Of a stretch of DNA of 64,000 nucleotides, positions 56,281 to 64,000 are shown one piece after another. The DNA comes from Symbiodinium natans (taxonomy: Eukaryota > Sar > Dinophyceae > Suessiales > Symbiodiniaceae). The notes below the pieces were generated by a model. It saw nothing but the letters and a program-made list of their open reading frames with translations. It made no database searches and had not been told where the DNA came from. Where the stretch lies: contig CAJNDS010002224.1 of the NCBI GenBank assembly GCA_905221605.1, positions 480,023 to 544,022 of the forward strand. Reading direction: 5' to 3'. Both the position numbers and the translations under genes were made by a program. The stretch's first letter is position 1. Each line of letters begins with the position of its first letter.

Positions 56281-56381
56281 CCTAGTGTTGCAGCTTCTAT
56301 CGTGAAGTTCCGCTCCTCCACCCGACACACTGAACAGTTGAAGCTGGTTTACGCTTTCTTTCGTGGCTCCATGGCGTTCAT
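56281..56381 (-). CDS. Candidate 101-bp exon
   Basis: CCTCTTGAAATCAG| (pyrimidine-rich) then 33 codons including GATKESVNQLQLFSVSGGGA and ELHDRSCNT, ending ACTAGG|GTTTAGGG. Takes one base from 56979-57069. A plus frame (STRHTEQLKLVYAFFRGSM) is also open. Confidence 0.5.
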
Positions 56382-56978
56382 CTGATTTCAAGAGGGGGGA
56401 TTTTACATGAGCTTAACAGGGTTTAGGGTTTAGGGTTTAGTGATGGTTTAGGGTTTAGGGTCCGGGACGGTGAGGGGCGGGGGTTTCAGGTTCAGGGTTT
56501 AGGGTTTAGCGCTTCGGGCTTTTTTATGGGCTAGGGCTTCGGATTGTTCAGGGTTGCTTAGGGCTGTGTACAGTTTAGACATTTTAGGGTCTTTAGGGTT
56601 TACAGGTGTGCCCTTGATTGAGGGCATCCTGAGGTATTCCTCAACTCTAGCCCCAAACTCTACACCCTAATCGCTTATTGGGGGTTTTCCAGAGAGCAAG
56701 CCCTCTCCCCAAAAAAGTTGCCCATGAAACTACAGGGAGCGCCAGGAGACACCAAGCAACACTCAACTTCGAAATTGCAAGGTTTAGGGTTATCCTGACT
56801 CCTGAACCACACAACCCCACGCCCTAAACCCCAAACCCTAAACCACCAACCCTAAATCCCCAACCCCAAACCACAAGACCCTAACCCTAAGCCAAGCACC
56901 CTAACCCTAAACCCCAAACCCTAAACCCCAAACCCCAAACCCTAAACCCTAAGCCCCGAAACTCTAAGAAGCCCCAGC

Positions 56979-57069
56979 CTGAAGAGCGGCGAAGCTCCAA
57001 ACGAGGCTTGGCAGGACAAGCCCCAGCATGCGAGCCATCCGGGCCTTTGGCGTGGGAGCTCTTGACGCC
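56979..57069 (-). CDS. Candidate 91-bp exon, frame uncertain
   Basis: ACATCTAG| to CTTCAG|GCTGGG (GC donor). In the phase that fits its neighbours it reads SSHAKGPDGSHAGACPAKPR. Another open frame reads MARMLGLVLPSLVWSFAALQ, a membrane-like segment. Confidence 0.4.
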
Positions 57070-57076
57070 CTAGATG

Positions 57077-57208
57077 TTTAGGGTTTAGGGCTTATTTTAG
57101 AGTTTTAGTTTAGGGTTTAGGGTTTAGGGTTTAGGGTTTAGGGTTTAGGGTTTAGGGTTTAGGGTTTAGGGTTTAGGGTTTAGGGTTAAGGGTTTAGGGT
57201 TTAGGGTT
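57077..57208. repeat. TTTAGGG array beside the 57-kb island
   Basis: Partly degenerate at its start, then about twelve uniform units. Confidence 0.9.
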
Positions 57209-58261
57209 GCCTAAACCTCCTTTTTGAACATCGCAGGTAGGGATGAGGGTGAGCCGTGGCAGGGACCGGGCTGAAGATTTGGGTGTCGTTAGGGCTTATA
57301 GGTTTTTAGGGTTTAGGGTTTAGGGTTTAGGGTTGAGGTTTGAGAGCTTAAGTTCCAGGGTGTTGGTTTTAGGTTTTAGGGAGGGGTTGGTTCGTAGGAT
57401 TCCGTGCTCTACATGAAAGGACCCGAACTGGGCCCCGGAACTCCAAACCCCAAGAACCCTTGAAGGCCAACAACTTAGGGTTTAGGGTTTAGGGTTTAGG
57501 GTTTAGGGTTTAGGGTTTAGGGCACAAAGAATGGTTTGGGGCTTGGGGAGTGGAACCCCCTTTAAACCCCTGTACCCTAGACTGTGAAGTGTGAACCCTT
57601 TGCCAAGAGGCTGGTCAAATCCATGGCCTGACTTAGTGCGGCTTGCTGGGAAGCCGAAAGAACTGCGCGAAGCAGCAGCACAGGATACTGCAGCCCTGCA
57701 AAGCCTGAAACAGACCCTGAAACCGTAAACCCGAAACCCCTCAACCCTAAACCCTAACCGCGCTTCAAGGAGGTTCAGGGTTTATGGTCCTAAGGATGTA
57801 GGAGCCGGCCGAGGCAGCACTGAGCATGATATCTATTGGCACTCGGTTGGCCCTGTAAAACCTCTGGAAAATGACGCCGAAATCTGATCATCTTAGACCC
57901 AAAGAAGGGAAGAATCTAGCAAATACCCCAGCTGCTTCCCAAGGAGTCATAATCACAATCTTACTGTGTGCCGTTTATGGTATCGGGCTACTTCCAGTAC
58001 TGATCATCACGGTGATCATGCGATTCATGAGGGCATATATACACCCTAAAACCACGAAAGCCAACAAAAACCTTCAAGCCCCAAACCCTAAAAGCCTGGA
58101 AGCCCTAAACCCTACACCGCAAACCCAAAACCCCAAAACCCCAAACCCTAAACCCTAGACCCTAGACCCTAAGCCCAAAACGCAAAACCCAAAACCCAAA
58201 ACCCAAAACCCTAAACCCTTCCCTAAAGCCACAGGCCCTGAGGTGCAGCTTCCCAGGGAAC

Positions 58262-58316
58262 CTGCGCCAGGAACCGAGGCGACCCGCAGAACAATCCGCT
58301 CGCCCACGCCAACGAC
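58262..58316 (-). CDS. Candidate 55-bp exon
   Basis: ACTCCCCCAG| to GGCGCAG|GTTCCC. In phase with 58573-58628 it reads SLAWASGLFCGSPRFLAQ; an alternative frame reads VVGVGERIVLRVASVPGAG. Confidence 0.42.
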
Positions 58317-58572
58317 CTGGGGGAGTCGGAGGGTTTAGGGTTTAGGGTTTAGGGTTTAGGGCTTAGGGCTTAGGGTTTAGGGTGCTAAGCCCTGGCATGC
58401 ATCAGGGTTCAGGGTTTGCGGTTAAGGGCTTAGGGGTTTAGGGGCTTTCGGGTTTAGGGGTCAGGGGGGTTCAGGGGTTAGGGTTTAGGGTCTTGGTGAC
58501 AGTGCTCGGTAGGTGCTGCGTATGCGATCTAAGGCAATCAGATCGAGGCAAACCCACCGCCACGCTTAGCAC

Positions 58573-58628
58573 CCGGCCATGTCATTGCCATAGGCCTTCT
58601 CGAAGCAGACCCGGTACTTGCCACTCTC
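58573..58628 (-). CDS. Candidate 56-bp exon
   Basis: CATTCGGAG| then ESGKYRVCFEKAYGNDMAG, ending GCCGG|GTGCTAAG. Strongly protein-like; family not recognised. It heads a four-island run that joins in frame. Confidence 0.53.
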
Positions 58629-58663
58629 CTCCGAATGAACCCCTAAACCCTACAAACCCTAGA

Positions 58664-58763
58664 CTTGGGATGTTTCGCTTATACTATCAGTCCTTAGTAG
58701 GGATTATAATAGGGGTACTATAATCCCTATCAAGGACTGTTTGTATAAAGTGGGAACATCCTA
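58664..58763. mobile_element. MITE family C copy
   Basis: CTTGGGATGTTTCGCTTATA left, TATAAAGTGGGAACATCCTA right; GGGATTATAATAGGGGTACT and its inverse at the core. Confidence 0.75.
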
Positions 58764-58854
58764 GCCCTGGGCGCGACACCCTACAGCAAGAGCGCGAGGG
58801 ACATCACTGTTTTCGCTCCTGGCCTTACGGCAAAGATCTCTGCGGTCATAAAAC

Positions 58855-58952
58855 CCTAAACCCTAAACCCTAAACCCTAAACCCTAAACCCTAAACCCTA
58901 AACCCTGAACCCTAAACCCTAAACCCTAAACCCTAAACCCTAAACCCTAAAC
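58855..58952. repeat. CCCTAAA array
   Basis: About thirteen units with one CCCTGAA variant. Confidence 0.9.
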
Positions 58953-59034
58953 AAAAACAAGATAAGAGCCTGCAAGCACCCTAGTCGCACACGCCGAAGG
59001 ATCAAAGAAACTTAGAGAGGCTCAGAAGCCCAAC

Positions 59035-59139
59035 ATGAGCACTACCAGCTTCTGCAGTTTAGGGTTTAGGGTTTAGGGTTTAGGGTTTAGGGTTTAGGGT
59101 TTAGGGTTTAGCCAAAATGAGCACTACCAGCTTCTGCAG
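59035..59139. repeat. Telomere array flanked by a 23-bp direct duplication
   Basis: ATGAGCACTACCAGCTTCTG plus CAG occurs at 59035-59057 and again, identical, at 59117-59139. Between them lie about eight TTTAGGG units. The duplicated segment spans a proposed exon end and its donor. Confidence 0.9.
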
Positions 59140-59177
59140 GGGCCATGAGCTTTGGAGACAGCCCTGGACTCAGAGTC
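59128..59177 (-). CDS. Candidate 50-bp micro-exon at a duplicated donor
   Basis: CCGGCTAAAG| then DSESRAVSKAHGPCRS, ending AGCTG|GTAGTG. Its donor end lies in the 23-bp segment repeated on the far side of a telomere array. Confidence 0.38.
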
Positions 59178-60987
59178 CTTTAGCCGGAGGGATCGGGTTT
59201 AAGGTTTTGAGAGCTTTGGGCTCAGGATTCAGGGATTAGGGTTTAAGGTTTTGGGGTTTCAGGATTTAGGGTTTAGGCCTTAGGATTTTGGGGTGTAAGG
59301 TTTACGTGTAACCCCAATTACCTACAGTTCTATGGGCTCTACACGTTACTTCAAGGGTAGTTCCCACTAAACTGCAGGTAATTGGAGTTTCAAGATTTAG
59401 GGTTTAGGGCTAGGATTTACCCTAAACCCTAAACCCTAAACCCTAAACTGCTTAGCCCTAAACTGTTTAGGCTTATTTATGACTTTAGGAGGGTCCCCCT
59501 GATAACCGAAAGACGGATCGGGACCTTGCTGCTCTTGACGCTGACCTCGGTCGTGGGGTTCTGGAGGAAACTCGGGGGGGATGCGTATAGGTGCAACTGG
59601 CGAAAGGTTTAGGGTTTAGGGTTTAGGGTTTAGGGTTTGGGGTTTAGGGTTTAGTGTTTAGGGTTTGGGGCTCAGGGTTTAGGGTTTAGCGTTTAGGGAT
59701 AGCGAATAGTCACCATCGCCTTCATCATAAGCTTACTCCAAAATATAGTCGTGAGTCCTACTCGACGTCACAAAAAAACTGAGTGTACGTAGATATATAC
59801 ACATAGGGTCGCTTCTCAAACTGATGGTCCCGCTTTGAGTACTCTATTGAGAACAGGGGCCGCCTTACAAGGAGCACCCCAAACAGGACCATGTGTTAGA
59901 CAAGTGACCATACTAGACATGCCCTGCATACTGTCTTTAGAGTTCAGGGCCTACTCTGGGCTGGCTTTAGGGTTTCTTTTTTGGACCCTGGAAGTGGGAC
60001 ACTAAGAAAATTTAGTCCCTAGATAGTGTGGCACTAAGCAAATTTGGATCATACATAGTGGGACACTAAGCACGTTTAGGCCTTAGCCTTGGGTCGCGGT
60101 GGCAAGCTCCTTCGGTGCCCCCTGGCAACGGGATTCAAGGGGGCTGGCGGTGAGGGGTGGGGGTGAGGGTTCATTCAGGGTTTGGGGTTTAGGGCTTAGG
60201 GCTTAGGGTTTAGGATTTCATGACAGTGCGACAGGAAGCAAATTTGGACCCTGCATCGTGGGACACTAAGCCAATGTTGATTCTCTATGGTGGGTTTCAG
60301 AATGCTGTTGTTGCCGTTGTTGTCTGTCTTGTCGCCTGAAGAATTTCAATTCAGTATAAGCGAAATGTGTTCTTAATGTTATGGGATTGTTTGGGCGGGT
60401 GGGCATTTTCCCAACGCTCGAGTAATTGCTTGACTGGTGAATGCATAGACGTGAGATGCTGAACCCTATGCCCTAAACCCCAATCCCTAAACCCTAAGCC
60501 CAAGCAACACACAAGCCGAGGCTGGTGCCAGACTGTTCGCTCGAGCCTAAGATTTCCAAAGATGGGTCAAGGGATGTTCGGGTTGAGGTTTTAGGGCTTT
60601 CAGTGCTTGTTTTCAGGGCCTTAGGGGGGTTTCTAGGGCTTCGGGGTCTCAGGGTTTCAGGGCGGGGGGGGGTTCATGGCTTGGGCTCTTGGGGTTTGGT
60701 GTTCTTGTGGCTTCCCAAGAAATACGCTGCTATAGAGATTGCGGGCACAAACTTTTGAGAGCATCCACCGAGACCCGAACCCCCCTAAACAAACAAGACA
60801 TATGGCCCCCTGTGTCAGGCTGTGTCAGGAATCTACTGGTCACATGGTGCCAAGACAAAACTTACAAGTTAGATCAACCCCGCAAAACCCAAAAAACAAA
60901 CAGTATATGAGACCCTACAAACCCTATACACCCCAAACACCAAACCTCGTCCTGCAACTACCGCACGTAGGCCGTACTTACTTAGGG

Positions 60988-61108
60988 TACAGGGTGGGGT
61001 CCCCTTACTATACTAACTGTAGTTAAGGGACTTATAACCTAACTTAGGGTCCTTATAACCCAATTTAGGGCCCTTATAACTCTACTTATAACTAGGGGCC
61101 ACCCTGTA
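60988..61108. mobile_element. MITE family B copy, reverse orientation
   Basis: TACAGGGTGGGGTCCCC to GGGGCCACCCTGTA; interior nearly identical to 53272-53387. Confidence 0.82.
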
Positions 61109-61355
61109 GGTCCATGGTCCTGCCCAGAGGGCGGGGCTTGGCTGGCCATATAGGAGGTGATTGAAATCGTGGAGGATGGAATCCGGACCCTAAACCCTAA
61201 ACCCTAAACCCTTCGATTCCACGAAAGGGCCACGTTGTCGGAGAGTGGGATGTCGCTCAAGTCGAGGTGAAATATGGCTTGATCTAACCTCACCCGTTTT
61301 CCCTGTCCGGGTGGCTGTGGGGGTTGGTTTTTTTTCGCCATACGGCCCACTCGGA

Positions 61356-61410
61356 GTTGCCCCAGGTGGATTAGGGGTTAGGGTTTAGGGTTTAGGGTTG
61401 CCCCAGGTGG
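61356..61410. repeat. Short telomere tract flanked by a 14-bp direct duplication
   Basis: GTTGCCCCAGGTGG at 61356-61369 and 61397-61410 brackets 27 bp of TTAGGGG/TTTAGGG repeats. Confidence 0.9.
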
Positions 61411-62328
61411 GATCACGAAAGTGATTTTTTCAACCCTTCGATCAAGTGGCCTTCTGCGAATATATCGGGCCCTTAAACGGGGAACCTTATACAACCCAAG
61501 GGCCCATACTTCAGGTCCCTTTAAGGACGAGAAGCAGCCCCAAAAAAGGCCCATAAAAACCACCCCTTAGATAGGCTGTACTAGACCCAAGAGCAACCTA
61601 GAAATCGAAAGGGCCCTTTTTGGTTTAAGGTTGCTTAGACGAAGAGAGCCTAAACCCTAACCCTAAACCCTAAACCCTGAACCCTGACCCCTGAACCCCA
61701 AAACAGGGAATAAGGGGCTGGTCCCAGTGTGTCTCCCGAAAAACCCGAAAAGGCGACAAGCGAAAGGCGAAAGGTGGAGCCTTCCACCCAAAACCCTCCA
61801 CAAGCAAGCCTGAACCCCGAACCCCAAAACCCCCAACCATAATCCCAAACCCCAAACCCTAAATGAATCCCTAGACCCCAAACGCTAATCCCAAAACCCC
61901 AAACCCTAACCCCAAACCCTAATCCCAAAACCCTACACCCAAAACCCCAAACCCTAAACCCCAACCCTAATCCCCAAACCCTACACCCCAAACCCTACAC
62001 CCTAAACCCTAAACCCCAAAACCCTACACCCCAAACCCCAAACCCCAAAGCCTTTGTTTAATACAACCCCCACACAATGTGTGGGGAGCACTAACACAAA
62101 ATGGATTTCCGTAGTAAAATAACTCTCAAGAAGCGCCTAAAAAACCCTAAACCCTGAACCCTACACCCTAAACCCCAAACCCCAAACCCCAAACCCTAAA
62201 TCCTAAACCCCAAACCCGAAAACCCCAAACCCCAAACCCTTCGTTCAATACAACCGATGGCAGCTCCAGAGCCCTAAACCCTAAACCCTAAACCCTAAAC
62301 CCTAAACCCTAAACCCTAAACCCTAAAC

Positions 62329-62398
62329 CCCAATCTGGATCCCGGGGGCGGCCGTCATCTGCGAGCGCTGCGAGCGCGTGGCGCCGACGCCGTGAGGC
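62329..62398 (-). CDS. Candidate 70-bp exon
   Basis: GGCTCTAAG|G then PHGVGATRSQRSQMTAAPGI, ending ATTGGG|GTTTAGGG. Pure convergent arrays flank it. Plus-strand and other minus frames are also open. Confidence 0.38.
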
Positions 62399-62894
62399 CT
62401 TAGAGCCCCCCGCTTCTTTCAAACCGCAAGGGTTTAGGGTTTAGGGTTTAGGGTTTAGGGTTTAGGGTTTAGGGTTTAGGGTTTAGGGCCTAGGGACCGA
62501 AACCCTGAGGCTCCAGTGCCAGCCTTTCTAGAAGGGTTATGTGTAGGGGGGTTTAGGGTTCAGGGTTTAGGGTTTAGGGTGTAGGGTTTAGGGTTTAGGG
62601 TGTAGGGTTTAGGGTTTAGGGTTTAGGGTTTATGGTTTAGGGTTTAGGGTATTCGGAGATACATAGATACATTCCCATAGATCGCCATAACTTTTGGTGC
62701 TTCATCAACAAGTATGTATACAGGGTAGTACATGGTAGCTCTCTAAATTGGGCTCCCTTTTTGGGTCCCCTATGTAGTACGGCAGCTTCTTAAAAGGACG
62801 CCCGAAAAGGACCCTAACTTAGAGAACTACGACCCTAAACCCAAACCCTAAACCCTAAACCCACATGGATTCCATGATAGGGGTCGGACCATCA

Positions 62895-63025
62895 AACAGG
62901 AATCTCCCTAAACCCTAAACCCTAAACCCTAAACCCGAGACCCTAAACCCTAAACCCTAAACCCTAAACCCTAAACCCTAAACCCTAAACCCTAAACCCT
63001 AAACCCTAAACCCTAACAGGAATCT
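62895..63025. repeat. Telomere array flanked by an 11-bp direct duplication
   Basis: AACAGGAATCT at 62895-62905 and 63015-63025 brackets about fifteen CCCTAAA units. Confidence 0.88.
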
Positions 63026-63087
63026 AAAGGAAGATGCTGGGTCTGTCGCGTCGCGGGATCCTCGCTAACCAGCTCATCATCCAGCTC
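63018..63087 (-). CDS. Candidate 70-bp exon next to a duplicated boundary
   Basis: AAAGCCCCAG| then ELDDELVSEDPATRQTQHLP, ending TTCCT|GTTAGGG. The donor lies in an 11-bp segment repeated beyond the array. The plus strand offers MLGLSRRGILANQLIIQLLG with a GTAAGA donor, so strand is open to question. Confidence 0.4.
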
Positions 63088-64000
63088 CTGGGGCTTTTTG
63101 GTAAGAACTTTAGGGTTTAGGGTTTAGGGTTTAGGGTTTAGGGATTAGGGTTTCGAAATTAACCTTGTCTTGGTTTAAGTAGGATGTAAGGTTAGGGCTC
63201 AGAGCTTGGGGTTCAGGGCTTCGGGTTTAGGGTCATGTTTAGCTTCAGCCCCGAGAACAAGTGCGGTTGAGTCCGTTCAGAGTCCTATCCCACCATGGTC
63301 TGTTTGGGGTGCCTTGTGTGCTGGTTAGTTTTATCAAGGAACACATAGCCAGGCTAGGAGAAGCTTGGGTTTAGGGTTTAGGGTTCAGGGTTCAGGGTTT
63401 AGGGTCTAGGGCTTAGGGTTTTGGCAAACTGGGGGTTCATTTGCCCAAGAAGGGTGTCAGGGTACAACTGGACAACTGGCACAGCTTGGGGTTTAGGGTT
63501 TAGGGTTCAGGGTTTAGGGCTACAGAATTCATCATGCAAGGGCTCAAGTTCTCACGCGTCCACTATCCCACTAAAAACGAATAGGGCTCACGGCCGACCT
63601 TGGGGATTAGGGTTTAGGGTTTAGGGTTAGGGTTTAGGGTGTAGGGTTTAGGGTTTAGGGTTCAGGGTTTAGAGTTTAGGGTTTAGGATTTAGGGCTTAG
63701 GTTTACAGAAAGATTTTTAACACAGGATGCCTATCTCGACTGCTCGGTCAAGGCTTCAGAAATCGCAGGTCTCATGGGCGCATGGGGGGGCGCAACCCTA
63801 AACGCTCCGACCGCGCGTTAAGCCGCGCCCAGAAGCTTTTCTGCGGAGTGCCAGCGCTGTTTCTATCGCGCCTGCCACGCTTTTGGAGCTTGGCAAGCGG
63901 CTGAGCGGCAACCATTGCGCAACTTAAAAATCTTGGAACTTTAAGTTGCGGGAAGCGGTGGAAGGTAGAGACAAGACAGGAGTTGTCGGCAGGAAGTGCT
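63088..64000. other. Window edge: telomere tracts then unique GC-rich DNA
   Basis: TTTAGGG tracts to about 63705, then 300 bp of repeat-free GC-rich sequence that may continue into a gene outside the window; no frame stands out. Confidence 0.45.

Larger units (their letters stand above)
59400..62270. other. Repeat-rich interval
   Basis: Telomere tracts, GTGG(G/C)ACACTAAG(C/A)AAATTT motifs repeated near 59995-60280, MITE B, and CCCCAAACCCC variants at 61800-62240. No supported coding island. Confidence 0.5.
1..64000. repeat. Dispersed interstitial telomere repeats TTTAGGG/CCCTAAA
   Basis: Dozens of tracts from two to over thirty units occur throughout in both orientations, with frequent variants (CCCTGAA, CCCCAAA, TTTGGGG, TTCAGGG, GCTTAGGG). 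The flips of orientation and the interspersed single-copy islands argue against a chromosome end. They are absent from the two long ORFs, from inside the retrotransposon and from about 10.3-13.8 kb. Confidence 0.95.

Noticed and set aside
57871-58060. Plus-strand ORF with a membrane-like segment
   Set aside because: Hydrophobic run present, but it ends in telomere repeat, has no splice support and lies opposite the minus-strand exon series.
61650-61991. ORFs rich in GLGFRVWG-type repeats, here and near 36272, 40895 and 46483
   Set aside because: They are read-through of TTTGGGG/TTTAGGG repeat variants and have no independent coding signal.

Overview
The window looks like nuclear DNA of a dinoflagellate (Symbiodiniaceae or a relative). 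The plant/dinoflagellate-type telomere heptamer TTTAGGG/CCCTAAA occurs in dozens of short interstitial arrays in both orientations. The copia-type polyprotein resembles those abundant in dinoflagellate genomes. The splice sites I can propose include GC donors, which dinoflagellates use often. No bacterial operon, rRNA, tRNA, CRISPR or spliced-leader gene was recognised. Assignment is by inspection only.

Layout. 1-5 kb: interstitial telomere repeats, three candidate micro-exons and an uninterrupted ankyrin-repeat gene (3319-4758, minus). 5-10 kb: degenerate telomere repeats with palindromic MITE-like elements (family A). 10.3-13.8 kb: the longest stretch free of telomere repeats, with no recognisable gene. 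14-18 kb: candidate micro-exons and MITEs. 19060-26881: a nearly complete 7.8-kb Ty1/copia-type LTR retrotransposon on the minus strand, with identical 112-bp LTRs, inserted into a CCCTAAA tract with a CCTAA target duplication. 27-53 kb and 56-63 kb: mosaic of telomere arrays, MITE families B and C, and many small minus-strand coding islands. 53586-54425: an uninterrupted gamma-glutamylcyclotransferase-like ORF (minus).

Most unusual feature. About thirty 50-120 bp GC-rich islands lie between convergent arrays, (CCCTAAA)n - island - (TTTAGGG)n. Read on the minus strand, most are open and bounded by AG on the left and by GT or GC on the right. The donor is often supplied by the repeat itself (G|GTTTAGGG or G|GCTTAGGG). 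Several neighbouring islands join in frame without a stop. My reading is that the minus strand carries one or more many-exon genes whose introns begin with TTTAGGG arrays and end with CCCTAAA arrays, so each intron could fold its two ends together. This is inference, because plus-strand frames are open in many islands too. Separately, several telomere tracts are flanked by 9-36 bp direct duplications of local sequence, which suggests they were inserted at staggered breaks.

The retrotransposon encodes, in order, a basic SR-rich leader ORF, Gag with a zinc knuckle and protease, and integrase-reverse transcriptase, apparently reached by a -1 shift at GGGTTTC. RNase H lies in a further frame. The ankyrin and cyclotransferase-like ORFs have no introns, unlike the micro-exon islands around them.
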